Positions 1 through 8,153 of a stretch of 12,636 bases of DNA are shown here, one piece after another. This DNA is from Verrucomicrobiota bacterium (GTDB lineage Bacteria; Verrucomicrobiota; Lentisphaeria; Oligosphaerales; JAFGRS01), in assembly GCA_019136035.1 (NCBI GenBank), contig JAGVUW010000796.1, forward strand, positions 2,453-15,088, in the 5' to 3' direction. Under the pieces are notes generated by a model. It saw only the letters and a list, made by a program, of their open reading frames with translations. It was not told where the DNA came from and ran no database searches. Each line of letters opens with the position of its first letter. Positions within the stretch are counted from its first letter, which is position 1. A program made the translations under genes and the position numbers.

Positions 1-260
1 TGGGCGGTAAGGGTGTCGAGCCTGGCTTCACTGAGACGCGTGAAGGCGAGCAGGAGCAGCCCCGGCTGGTGCTGGCTCAGCATCACGCGGTCGTCCATGA
101 AGGCATGAGGGAAGGCACGGATGGCGACGTCCTTCTCCGCGGCCGTCGGTTTGCCCAGGGGCGTCGGCGAGATGGTCACCGAGAAGCCGCCGGGATCGAA
201 CTCGACCGCCATGGCCGCCGCGGCCAGGAACAGCGTCGCCAGCATGGAGCGCGTCTGCAT
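1..260 (-). CDS. Secreted protein of unknown family (5' part, runs off left edge)
   Basis: The minus strand is open from an ATG at 260 to the window edge (86 codons visible). The protein begins MQTRSMLATLFLAAAAMA and then VEFDPGGFSVTISP: a short basic start, a hydrophobic core of about 12 residues and an A-x-A type site after residue 18, so a signal peptidase I signal peptide is likely and the product is probably exported. The start is chosen because GGAGG (minus strand, 266-270) lies 5 nt upstream; an in-frame ATG at 275 would overlap that site. The visible mature part is a mixed hydrophobic/polar sequence (for example PHAFMDDRVMLSQHQPGLL) in which I recognise no family; a sialidase-like or other beta-rich fold is possible but unsupported. 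It diverges from the gene at 598, so it belongs to a different transcript. Confidence 0.72.
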   Translation of the reverse strand, partial: MQTRSMLATLFLAAAAMAVEFDPGGFSVTISPTPLGKPTAAEKDVAIRAFPHAFMDDRVMLSQHQPGLLLLAFTRLSEARLDTLTA

Positions 261-265
261 CGTTG

Positions 266-270
266 CCTCC
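266..270 (-). promoter_or_regulatory. Ribosome-binding site of the left-edge gene
   Basis: GGAGG on the minus strand, 5 nt before the ATG at 260. It decides the start at 260 over the in-frame ATG at 275. Confidence 0.6.
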
Positions 271-440
271 GCCATCGTGGATCGCCGCCGCGCGCGTTGC
301 CTCAGGCCACGCCGCGCGGCCCCGTGGCCCCGTCACGCCAACAGCCTATCCCAGTGTCTGGGCAAGGGTAGCCGAACGACCCGGCCGCGTCAAGGCGCGA
401 CAGCCTGACTACGGGGTGCTTCGGCGATCGCGTCAGCGCT

Positions 441-455
441 CAGCCTGCCAGGCTG
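441..455. promoter_or_regulatory. Perfect palindrome, candidate operator
   Basis: CAGCCTG-C-CAGGCTG is a perfect 7+1+7 inverted repeat. It sits 28 bp upstream of the candidate -35 box at 484 and within the divergent gap, a position that suits a regulator site. A short hairpin of no function is the alternative; no regulator gene is adjacent. Confidence 0.35.
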
Positions 456-483
456 GAGGGGCCGGGGCATGGCGACCGGGACC

Positions 484-511
484 TTGCCGGCCCAGCTTTC
501 CGGCCTATCTT
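484..511 (+). promoter_or_regulatory. Candidate sigma70-type promoter for the membrane protein gene
   Basis: TTGCCG (484-489) and TATCTT (506-511) are separated by 16 bp; each matches four of six positions of the TTGACA/TATAAT consensus. Initiation would fall near 518, giving a leader of about 80 nt before the ATG at 598. In such GC-rich DNA a chance match is quite possible. Confidence 0.35.
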
Positions 512-597
512 GCTTGTCGTCAGGGGATCGCCGGCGGCGTCTGCAGTCATCGTCTCCAGGCGTGCGCGCTGGCGGGGAACTGGGGCAGAGGCCTGTC

Positions 598-2100
598 ATG
601 GGAACGCACAGACGACTGAGTCCGTGGCTCCTGCCGCTGCTGCTGATCCCGACCGCGGCATTCGCCAACGGCGTATCGCCGGTCCTGAACTTCTTCCACA
701 GGGAGACCTGGGCGCCCGCTTCCGTCGTCACACTGGTGATCATCCTGGTGGAGAGCGTGCTTCTGCGCTGGCGCGTCGAGGGCCTCCGCTTTGCCGGTGC
801 GCTGTGGCGGAGTGCCGTTCTGAATCTTGCCTCGAGCGTGACTGGATCCATCCTCCTGATGCTGTTTTCGCGGGATTCCTTCTTCATGCTGCGCACCATG
901 TCTCTCGTAGCCCCTCTGTTCCTGATCACTCTCGTGACGGAGGTCCCGCTCCTGCATCGGCTGTTCCAGGCGACTCGCCTCACATGGCCGCGCGCCGCCC
1001 TCCTCGGGTGCGGTATCAACATGGTCAGCTACACCGCGGTTCTGGTCGTCGAGGTGGGCCTTCTGTTCGGGTGGCTTGGCTACGCGGGCCGTCTCGACGC
1101 GAAGGACCTGGAACGATGGAACAACCCCGACCTGGTCAGGCAGGCATCCGGCCTGATCTACGCGACAGAGTCATCGGGTTCCGTGCACCGGCTGCGCGTC
1201 TGCGTGCTGCCGAGCACGGAATGGACGACCCTAGCGGCTTGCCCGCCGCTGGATCCGAACACGTGGGACGTGGAAGGAAGCTCCCTTGCCTTCGTGCCAT
1301 GGAACGCGGGCAGCGGGAAGAGCAGGGAGTTGGTCGTCTGCCGGTTGCCCGATTTCGCGACGCTCATGGAGGTCTCGGCGTCGAGTCTGCCGGAGGTGGC
1401 CGCCGAAGGCTGGGAGGGCGTGACGGGGGTGGCGGTATCGCGTGACGAGGGGAAGATCGCCATCCTGATCCGCCAGGCCTCCGTGGTGGCGCCGCGGGAT
1501 CGCTCCAGCCATTTCGATCTGGGCGGCCGATGCCGATTGGTCGTTCTGGACATCGCGTCGGGGCAGGCGGCTGGACGATCGACTCGATGGGCTTCGGACC
1601 GTGGCCTCTGCTGGCTGTCTGACTCCCGCCGGGTCGTCTTCTCGTCCTTCGATGACGAGGCCCTCTATGAGACTCCGCGCGCCGAGGTGCACGGGGACAC
1701 GAGCTACCACATCGGCTATGCGCAGGACGATCGGTTCCGCCGCGGCCTGTACATGCTTGATCTCGAGACGGGGTTGACCACGCGTTTTGCCGATGGTGTC
1801 GATCCGTCACTGGCCGTGGGCACCGGTGCCATCCTCGCGCGCGACCAAGGCGGCCTGGTGCTGGTGGGTGCATCGGGAGACACCCAGGTGCGGATCGACG
1901 CACCGAGGATGAGTCTCGTCGGCGCCGTCGTGTCCCCATCGGGCGACATGGTCCTCACCGAGATTCCGAGGCGCGTGCCATTCCACCCCGGCGGTCGCCT
2001 GGTCCTCTTCCACACGCAGGCCCCCGAGGTTCGGCACATGCTCTGCGAAGGGCTCTCGTATAGGGTCGACTGGACCCTTGGGGACGATCTGCGCCAATGA
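598..2100 (+). CDS. Membrane protein with C-terminal WD40/TolB-like beta-propeller
   Basis: Predicted 500-residue protein with two parts. Residues 1-160 hold about five hydrophobic segments (roughly 8-24, 40-57, 72-92, 97-118, 133-160); the first may be a signal peptide (TAAFA-NG). Residues about 185-500 are rich in beta-propeller-like strands: GVAVSRDEGKIAILI, CWLSDSRRVVFSS, GLYMLDLETG, AVVSPSGDMVLT, GRLVLF. Such repeats resemble TolB/WD40-type blades, so the protein is probably a membrane-anchored propeller, perhaps a sensor or scaffold; no enzyme motif is seen. The start at 598 is preferred because the hydrophobic part follows at once and AGAGG lies 6 nt upstream. An in-frame ATG at 469 (43 residues longer) also has a GGAGG before it, but its extra N-terminus looks non-conserved and it precedes the candidate promoter at 484-511. 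The next gene starts 73 bp downstream on the same strand. Confidence 0.75.
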   Translation: MGTHRRLSPWLLPLLLIPTAAFANGVSPVLNFFHRETWAPASVVTLVIILVESVLLRWRVEGLRFAGALWRSAVLNLASSVTGSILLMLFSRDSFFMLRTMSLVAPLFLITLVTEVPLLHRLFQATRLTWPRAALLGCGINMVSYTAVLVVEVGLLFGWLGYAGRLDAKDLERWNNPDLVRQASGLIYATESSGSVHRLRVCVLPSTEWTTLAACPPLDPNTWDVEGSSLAFVPWNAGSGKSRELVVCRLPDFATLMEVSASSLPEVAAEGWEGVTGVAVSRDEGKIAILIRQASVVAPRDRSSHFDLGGRCRLVVLDIASGQAAGRSTRWASDRGLCWLSDSRRVVFSSFDDEALYETPRAEVHGDTSYHIGYAQDDRFRRGLYMLDLETGLTTRFADGVDPSLAVGTGAILARDQGGLVLVGASGDTQVRIDAPRMSLVGAVVSPSGDMVLTEIPRRVPFHPGGRLVLFHTQAPEVRHMLCEGLSYRVDWTLGDDLRQ

Positions 2101-2160
2101 CGCGCAGTCTGACAGGACCGTGGCTTGGGACCCGAGGACTTCCGGGAGTCGGGACGGCGA

Positions 2161-2166
2161 AGGAGG
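2161..2166 (+). promoter_or_regulatory. Strong ribosome-binding site deciding a GTG start
   Basis: AGGAGG lies 7 nt before the GTG at 2174. It fixes this start over an upstream in-frame ATG at 2078, which would overlap the end of the preceding gene and put 32 residues before the signal peptide. Confidence 0.75.
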
Positions 2167-2173
2167 CCCCATC

Positions 2174-4666
2174 GTGAAATTGCAGTCGTTGACGGCGGGT
2201 GTGCTGCTGGGCATGGCGGCCGCGCTGGCGTACGACCTCGACACGCCGGCCTTGAGCCCGGTCCGCCATGGCGCGGCGCCGCGGCATCCGGATCTGCCCC
2301 TGGTGCTTGGGGGGAAGCTCCGGTTTGCGATTGTGACCGACTCATCCGGCGAGGGTCATCTCTCCGGTGCGCAGGCGAAGGACCGTAGCATCGCGCCGGC
2401 TGTCGAGGCGCTGGTGCGGGCCTTCGTGCAGTGCACGGGCCAGGCGCCGCCGGTGGTCGAGGCCGGCGACGCCGCCGCGCTCGAGCGCCATGCCGCCTGG
2501 CTGGTCGTCGGCGACTGTGCCCTGGCCAGGGCGCAGGGCGTGGATTGGCGGGCGATCCCGGAGCAGGGCTTCGTGATCAGGACCTTCCCGCGCGGCGTGC
2601 TGATTGTCGGTCACGACACGACGCTGCTTCCGGAACGCGATGCGCTGAGCCGGGGGACGCTCTATGGCGCCTATGACTTCACCGAGCGCTTCCTCGGCGT
2701 CCGCTACTTCTACCCTGGTGACATCGGCACGTACTGGCCCGCGGTGTCGGACCTGGTCGTGCAGCCGGCCCACTACAGCGACTCGCCGCAGTTCATGAAC
2801 CGCGAGGGCTGGTACCACCTCTGGACGGGGGTGACCAAGCCCGAGGACCTCGAGCGCTACGGCACTCTGGCCGGCAATGTCATCCGCGGCGACCGGTCGT
2901 TCGGCGACCCGCTCCGTTTTGGGGCCAAGTACCTCGGCTCGAGCCACAACCCGCGTCCGGAGGACCTGGCCCGGGCCTTCCCCGACCGGTTGAAGACCAT
3001 CTTCTACACCACCGCCGAGTGGAAGTTCTTCTACAACCCGAAGGAGCACCTCGGCAACCTCTACAACGTCGTCGACCTGGAATTCGCCGATCTCCTGATG
3101 GAGGTGTGGCGGGCGGCCATCCGCGGTGAGGAGCGGATCGGCGCCATCGCGCGCCGCGAGTTCGTCGGCCTGGGCGCCACCCGTAGCACGGTCACCTTCG
3201 GCAACTGCGATACCTACCAGAGCCCCGCGGACATTCTGGGCGACCCGGTGGTGCGCGAGCTGAACCTGATCACGCCGGCGGACGAGGCGCGTCCGCCGAA
3301 TGCCCTGATGGCCAACGTCTATGCGCGGTTCTATCAGCACCTCTGTGCGCGCCTGGAGCAGGAGTTCCCCGGCGCGAACCTGTGCATCCTGGCGTACTAC
3401 AACGCCGAGTACGCGCCGGTCGACCCGCGTTTTCGGAAGCTGCCCTCGAATCTGCTGGTCAACCTGTGCAACGGCACTGTCCCGAAGTACATCACGGTTC
3501 CCGAGTACCGCGAGGCATTCCAGCGCCAGGTCCGGGAGTGGGTCGACGCTACCGGCAAGCCCATCCACCGGCTTTGGCTGTACGACGAGTACCGCAATCC
3601 CTTCGTTCGAGCCGTCATCGGCGAGTACCTCGGCGAGATCCCGAAGGCGCTGGGCGACGACCTCGGCGACGGCGCGCTGTTCTTCGACAGCGGTTTCCAG
3701 TTCCCGTTCTACACATCCTTCTACGCGGCCTTCCGGAGCATGTGGAACCCGGCGTGGGATGCCGAAGCCGGCATCGCCGAGCACTGGCCGCTCTTCTATG
3801 GCGAGGCGGCCGGGCGCCACCTGGCTGAGTTCCACCGCATTCTGAAGCATGACCTGATGGCGGTCTACCACGGCCTGGCGCCCCGCCGCGTTGCTGTTCC
3901 GAGCTACCCGCCGGCTCTGATCGACCGTCTGGAGGCGCTCCTGCAGGCGGCCGAGGGCGCCTTGGCGCCGGACTCGGTGGAGATGCGGCGCTTTCGCATT
4001 CTGGCGGCGCCGTGGGCCGAGGCCTTCAAGGTCCAGCGCGCCTGCCACGCCTACCAGTCGGCCGAGCATATCGCTACACGGCTGCTGCCGGGCGAGGCGG
4101 TCGCCGTGGATGGCTCCGGCGCAGAGCCCTGCTGGGGGCGGGCGCGGCCGGTGCGGCTGATCGACCCGAAGGGCTCGGGCGGCGAGCCCCGCTTCCCGGT
4201 GGAGGTGCGCCTGGTCTGGGATGACCGTGGCATCTATGGACTGTTTGCGTCGCCCTATCCCCCGGTGCTCGACCGCGGGCTGTGGTCCAACAGCAGTTAC
4301 GAGGTCTTCTTCATGCCTGGGGCGCGGGCCGAGCAGAACTACCAGTTCGCCTTCGATCCGGAGGGCCACACCTACTTCGGCAGACAGCGCTTCCTGCCGG
4401 TGCCGGGCCCAATCGACCCCAACCACAGCGTCCCGGGGTGGCAGGAGAAGAGCAGGGTGGACGGCCAGGGCTGGACGGCCGAGGTCTTCATACCCTTCGC
4501 GGCCTTCGACGAGGGACCGCCCAAGGCCCGCGACGCCTGGCGCTTTAATCTGGTCAGCAACCGCCTCACGCCGCCGGCGGAGGTGACCGGGAGCGCCCTG
4601 ACCCTAGGCAATCACCACAACATCGACATGTATGGCCGGATCCTGTTCGGCGACGACGCCCCTTGA
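2174..4666 (+). CDS. Secreted DUF4838 protein with C-terminal CBM9-like domain
   Basis: Predicted 830 residues with a GTG start. Residues 1-19 (MKLQSLTAGVLLGMAAALA) form a signal peptide, so it is exported. Residues about 30-160 resemble the N-terminal domain of alpha-glucuronidase-type enzymes. A signature common to DUF4838 proteins follows at 164-182 (YGAYDFTERFLGVRYFYPG). The central part, to about 600, is the DUF4838 region, probably a glycoside-hydrolase-like barrel. YYNAEY (E412) and YDEY (D471, E472) offer candidate acidic residues, but catalysis is unproven for the family. Residues about 644-830 look like a CBM9-like/DOMON-type beta-sandwich: WGRARPVRL, VRLVWDDRGIYGLFAS, NSSYEVFFMPG, WTAEVFIPFAAF, WRFNLVSNR. 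Such domains often bind carbohydrate. The Cys cluster of the second DUF4838 protein is absent; the probably equivalent place reads GNCDTYQSPAD. The lyase gene follows after 74 bp, so co-transcription is plausible. The activity is inferred to be on an acidic glycan; the substrate is unknown. Confidence 0.85.
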   Translation: MKLQSLTAGVLLGMAAALAYDLDTPALSPVRHGAAPRHPDLPLVLGGKLRFAIVTDSSGEGHLSGAQAKDRSIAPAVEALVRAFVQCTGQAPPVVEAGDAAALERHAAWLVVGDCALARAQGVDWRAIPEQGFVIRTFPRGVLIVGHDTTLLPERDALSRGTLYGAYDFTERFLGVRYFYPGDIGTYWPAVSDLVVQPAHYSDSPQFMNREGWYHLWTGVTKPEDLERYGTLAGNVIRGDRSFGDPLRFGAKYLGSSHNPRPEDLARAFPDRLKTIFYTTAEWKFFYNPKEHLGNLYNVVDLEFADLLMEVWRAAIRGEERIGAIARREFVGLGATRSTVTFGNCDTYQSPADILGDPVVRELNLITPADEARPPNALMANVYARFYQHLCARLEQEFPGANLCILAYYNAEYAPVDPRFRKLPSNLLVNLCNGTVPKYITVPEYREAFQRQVREWVDATGKPIHRLWLYDEYRNPFVRAVIGEYLGEIPKALGDDLGDGALFFDSGFQFPFYTSFYAAFRSMWNPAWDAEAGIAEHWPLFYGEAAGRHLAEFHRILKHDLMAVYHGLAPRRVAVPSYPPALIDRLEALLQAAEGALAPDSVEMRRFRILAAPWAEAFKVQRACHAYQSAEHIATRLLPGEAVAVDGSGAEPCWGRARPVRLIDPKGSGGEPRFPVEVRLVWDDRGIYGLFASPYPPVLDRGLWSNSSYEVFFMPGARAEQNYQFAFDPEGHTYFGRQRFLPVPGPIDPNHSVPGWQEKSRVDGQGWTAEVFIPFAAFDEGPPKARDAWRFNLVSNRLTPPAEVTGSALTLGNHHNIDMYGRILFGDDAP

Positions 4667-4727
4667 ACGCTCCTGCCATTCGAGGCCGTGCGCGGTTCAT
4701 GCTAATGGTGTAAGCAGGGCCTGCCAT

Positions 4728-4734
4728 GAGAGGA
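4728..4734 (+). promoter_or_regulatory. Ribosome-binding site deciding the lyase start
   Basis: GAGAGGA ends 6 nt before the ATG at 4741. The in-frame ATG at 4726 overlaps this site and has only a weak purine run before it, so 4741 is the better start. Confidence 0.6.
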
Positions 4735-4740
4735 CATACG

Positions 4741-7700
4741 ATGACGCATCGTCTATTGCTATCGATCGGTCTCGCCATCCAGGCCGCGGTTGCGAGCGGT
4801 GCCGGCGCGGTGCGGACCTACTACACTCCCGAGCGCATCGAGTCGGCGCGCCGGAATGTGGCCGATCACGCCTGGGCGCGAGCGCGCTTTGATGACGTCC
4901 TTCACGCCGGGCCGATCACGCCGCAGTCCGGTATCGTCGCCGACCGTGTGATTGGTGCCGTGGCGCTGGCGGCGATGAGCGACGACGCGCTCTGGGAGAT
5001 GATGCCGCCGATCACCGTCGGCCGCAAGACCACGGGTACCGACATCACGCGCTGCCCCACGCACGGCGATGCCATACGACGCTACGGCGCCTGGGATCCC
5101 TGGAAGATCGACTTTGAGAAGCATCCCTGGCAGGTGATCTGCCCGATCGGCGGCGAGCGCTACCCCGATGCCGAGCATCCCGACGACGGTGCCGGCGTGG
5201 TCATCGATGGCAAGACCTACCCCTTCAAGCGTTACTACGCCCACAAGGCCTACCTCCTGCGCGTGCTGCCGGCGCTGCAGTCGCTCTCGACGGCCTACCT
5301 GCTCAGCGACGACCCGCGTTACGGCGAGGCGTGTGCGGTGCTCCTCGCCGCGCTGGCGGAGAACTTCCCCGGTCCGCGGTTCCACCGCGAGCACTGCTAC
5401 GACGGCCCGTACGGGCATCGCTCGGGGATGGTCACCGACTACATCTGGGAGTGCATCACCCTGCCGGTCATCGCGCTGGCGTACGACGCGATCAAGCCGG
5501 TCTACGAGCAGTCGGATCGTCTGCTCGGCGCGCTGCGCGGGAAGGGCGTGCCGGCCGGCTCGCCGGAGGAGGCGCGGCAGTTCGTCGAGGACCGCATCTT
5601 CCGCCAGGCCATGCAGGCGCTGCTCGACAGCGCCATCGCCGGCAATCCCGGGCACCACCAGCTCGCCGCGATCACCATCGCCCTGGTGATGGACGACGTC
5701 GACGAGGCCAGCCGGCCCAACAGCCTCGACATGGTCGAGTATACCTACTACGGCGGCTACGCGCCGGCCGGGTATGTCTTCAGCAACTTCCTGACGCGTG
5801 ACGGCGGCGGCTACGAGGGCCCCGGCTACGACCGCATCAAGTTCGACTATGTCGAGGTCGCCAAACGCATGGAGAGCCTGCGCGCCCGTCATCGCGACCG
5901 CATCGACGACCGGCGCTACCCGCCGCTTCTGGATGAGCCCAAGGCGCAGGCGATGTACGACTTCTTCCTCGACATCACGCTCCTCGACGCTTTCGACCCG
6001 GAGGTCGGCGACACCGGCTGGGCGCGGCTGAAGCCCGGCTTCATACCGCCGCGTTTCATCAGCAACTACCCGCACTTCTACGCCGATGGCTTCCGCCTCT
6101 ACCGCGAGCCGCGCTACGCGGCGGCCCTGCTCGGGGTCAAGGGCGAGATGCCGGCCGGCGGCAACCTCTTCGAGCCATCCATCGAGGCTGAGGCGCGGCA
6201 GGCAGCGACGCCGGTGCGTTTCGAGACGAGGCTCCTCGATCACTACGGCTTTGCCTTCCTGCGCGGTGCGACCAGCGAGGTGATGACCAACTACTCGGCG
6301 CTCAAGGGGCACCAGCAGGACGACTTCCTGGCGCTGTACCTCTACGCGCACGAGCTGTCACTCCTGCCGGATCTCGGGTACCCGTTCACGTGGTCCTACC
6401 GGCAGCAGTGGGACGCCAACAGCTACGGTCACAACACCGTGACCGTCGACGGCGCGCCGCCGCTGATGCCGCCGATCGTGCCGCGCGGCTGGGTCGCGCT
6501 GATTGGCGACCGCGGCCATGTCAAGGCCTCGGTCATCGCGCACGACTGCTACAACCGGCAGTACAACCACTCGCCCTTCAAGCACGGTGAACCCTACGCC
6601 GAGGGTCACCCGCCTGTGGAGCGCTACGAGCGCGCGAGCGTGCTCGTCGAGGTGGGCGACGGCAGCAGCTATGTCGTCGATGTGTTCTTCGTTGACGGCG
6701 GCCGGCGCCACGACCAGAGCTGGCACAGCGCCCTGGTCGAGCCGGTGCTGCCCGAGCGCGACTGGCGGGTGCAGGAGGCCGGCACCGCCGCCGGGCCCGA
6801 GGTCGCCTACGGCAGCAGCTACGTCAGTGTGCGCGGCCGCGAGGTCACCGACGCCCTCTGCTACATCACCGACGTCCGGCGCTTGACGACCACCGACCCG
6901 GCGCGTTTCGACTGGGCCTTCGGCCTGACCGAGCCGGCCGGCCTGAGGCTGCATGTGGTGCCGGTCGGCGGGCCGGTCGAGCTGATCTACGGCAAGGGCC
7001 GTTCCCCGGCGCGCCCCGCGGAGTGGCGGTTGCCGTACCTGTTTGTCCGCCGGGAAGGCGCCGAGGGCCTCTCCTCGCGTTTCGTGACGGTCCTCGAGCC
7101 CTATCGCGGTGCGGTCGCCGCCGGCATCACCGGGGTGCGCGTCGACGGCGAGACCGTCATCATCGAGCGTGGCGACGAGACCGACACCGTCACCATCCAC
7201 GCTCCGCGGCCTGCCGGCACGCTGTCGCGCGGTGAGCCGCGCGACGTGCGTGTCGCCGTGACGACGCCGCGCGGCTCGGTGTCCTTCGGCGACGCGGTGC
7301 GCGGCGAGATCACCGCACTCGACCGCACCGCGAACACGATCACCGTCAACACCATCGTCGAGCCGACCTGGGTCCGCGTCTTCAGCCCCGGGCGCTCCTC
7401 GATGTACCGCGTCCTCGCGAGCGAGCGTCTCGACGCAGGGCACACGCGACTGCGGCTGAAGGAGACCTCATTGATCGGTCGCGCCCGCCCGACTGGCTAC
7501 GAGGACGGCGTCGTGCGCAACGGCGCGCCGCTGCCCTTCGCGACCGGTAGCGTCACCGCGGCCGGCGAGTACCTCGAGGGCACCTGCCGCCTCGCCGGCG
7601 CCCGCGCCGAGACGCCGGATGGCACGACCTCGCTGCGACTGCGCGGCGTCAACGGCCAGCAGTGGATCACCGGCATCGCCGGCTACGACCTGTACCTCGA

Positions 7701-7845
7701 CCCGTCGCTCAGCGCCGCCGAGCTCAAGGCCGCCTTCGGCGACGCCCCGATAGCCCTTCACGACTACGGCCTCGGCGACCGCATCGAGGGGGTCCAGCCC
7801 TCGGGCGGCGCCACCACGGCGGGGCCGGCGCCTCAGGGGAACTGA
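4741..7845 (+). CDS. Secreted heparinase II/III family polysaccharide lyase
   Basis: Predicted 1034 residues. Residues 1-23 (MTHRLLLSIGLAIQAAVASG...) are a signal peptide. YTPERIESARRNV, just after it, is typical of heparinase II/III-like proteins. The first about 480 residues should form the alpha/alpha toroid domain, with NPGHHQ (H305, H306) and GGGYEGPGYDR (Y358, Y363) as candidate catalytic positions. The heparinase II/III beta domain follows: KGHQQDD (H524), LLPDLGY (D544), YGHNTVTVDG (H564) and VVDVFFVDGGRRHDQSWH. From memory of Pedobacter heparinase II, these correspond roughly to His202, Tyr257, His406, Asp425 and His464; the zinc ligand His408 would be Gln526 here. The family cleaves uronic-acid-containing polysaccharides by beta-elimination, and members act on heparin, alginate or other acidic glycans, so the name does not fix the substrate. 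Residues about 800-1034 are a beta-rich C-terminal extension that I do not recognise. The protein is much longer than classic heparinase II, which has under 800 residues. Confidence 0.88.
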   Translation: MTHRLLLSIGLAIQAAVASGAGAVRTYYTPERIESARRNVADHAWARARFDDVLHAGPITPQSGIVADRVIGAVALAAMSDDALWEMMPPITVGRKTTGTDITRCPTHGDAIRRYGAWDPWKIDFEKHPWQVICPIGGERYPDAEHPDDGAGVVIDGKTYPFKRYYAHKAYLLRVLPALQSLSTAYLLSDDPRYGEACAVLLAALAENFPGPRFHREHCYDGPYGHRSGMVTDYIWECITLPVIALAYDAIKPVYEQSDRLLGALRGKGVPAGSPEEARQFVEDRIFRQAMQALLDSAIAGNPGHHQLAAITIALVMDDVDEASRPNSLDMVEYTYYGGYAPAGYVFSNFLTRDGGGYEGPGYDRIKFDYVEVAKRMESLRARHRDRIDDRRYPPLLDEPKAQAMYDFFLDITLLDAFDPEVGDTGWARLKPGFIPPRFISNYPHFYADGFRLYREPRYAAALLGVKGEMPAGGNLFEPSIEAEARQAATPVRFETRLLDHYGFAFLRGATSEVMTNYSALKGHQQDDFLALYLYAHELSLLPDLGYPFTWSYRQQWDANSYGHNTVTVDGAPPLMPPIVPRGWVALIGDRGHVKASVIAHDCYNRQYNHSPFKHGEPYAEGHPPVERYERASVLVEVGDGSSYVVDVFFVDGGRRHDQSWHSALVEPVLPERDWRVQEAGTAAGPEVAYGSSYVSVRGREVTDALCYITDVRRLTTTDPARFDWAFGLTEPAGLRLHVVPVGGPVELIYGKGRSPARPAEWRLPYLFVRREGAEGLSSRFVTVLEPYRGAVAAGITGVRVDGETVIIERGDETDTVTIHAPRPAGTLSRGEPRDVRVAVTTPRGSVSFGDAVRGEITALDRTANTITVNTIVEPTWVRVFSPGRSSMYRVLASERLDAGHTRLRLKETSLIGRARPTGYEDGVVRNGAPLPFATGSVTAAGEYLEGTCRLAGARAETPDGTTSLRLRGVNGQQWITGIAGYDLYLDPSLSAAELKAAFGDAPIALHDYGLGDRIEGVQPSGGATTAGPAPQGN

Positions 7846-7867
7846 GCCCCGGGATGGAAGACAGTTT

Positions 7868-7965
7868 GCCGCAAAGAAGCGCAAGAGACGCAAGAGGGAG
7901 AAGGAGAACGCCTCCACTCGCCCCCCCGCCAATCCTCCCTTGCGCTTCTTGCGCCTCCTTGCGGC
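7868..7965. repeat. Imperfect inverted repeat built from GCAAGA-type units
   Basis: The left arm (7868-7899) contains GCAAAGA, GCGCAAGA and CGCAAGA units. The right arm (7936-7965) is its reverse complement with 26 of about 30 positions matching and a 2-nt length difference. The loop is about 36 nt and contains a small GGAG/CTCC hairpin. The arm begins 22 bp after the lyase stop codon, so in RNA it could act as a terminator-like or 3'-end-stabilising hairpin, although no U-run follows. Three of the four mismatches become G-U pairs in minus-strand RNA but only one does in plus-strand RNA. Similar GCAAAGA-type intergenic repeats occur in many environmental bacterial genomes (from memory), so a dispersed palindromic element is the other reading. 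Confidence 0.6.
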
Positions 7966-8153
7966 CGGGCTCCCCCTATCCTCTTCCCCCGACTTGTCTG
8001 CGTCTCTCCTGACTCTTCGCCGGCGACGGCCCGATTCGGGAGACGAGATACCGCACCCCCGGGCTCTGGCGCGGAAGCCCCCCGTGAGGCCCCGGAAAGC
8101 AGAGCCATTCCCTGACAGGAAGTACGCACGTGCCGGACGAATCGAGTGTCCAC

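Larger units (their letters stand above)
261..597. other. Divergent intergenic region between the left-edge gene and the membrane protein gene
   Basis: This 337-bp gap lies between divergent genes and must hold promoters for both directions. Visible structure: CCCAG-TGT-CTGGG at 350-362, GCGATCGC at 424-431, the perfect palindrome at 441-455 and a candidate plus-strand promoter at 484-511. I found no convincing minus-strand promoter. Short open frames exist here in several phases but none has a coherent protein look. Confidence 0.6.

Noticed and set aside
469..597. Longer N-terminus for the membrane protein starting at 469
   Set aside because: It has a GGAGG upstream but adds 43 disordered residues before the hydrophobic segment and would start upstream of the candidate promoter; kept only as an alternative.
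2342..4426. 694-residue open frame on the minus strand
   Set aside because: It is antisense to the first DUF4838 gene, has no signal or family motifs, and arises from strong GC bias at codon third positions.
4759..6351. 530-residue open frame on the minus strand
   Set aside because: Shadow of the lyase gene; its composition is dominated by V/R/A/D with no recognisable domain, whereas the plus strand has clear lyase motifs.
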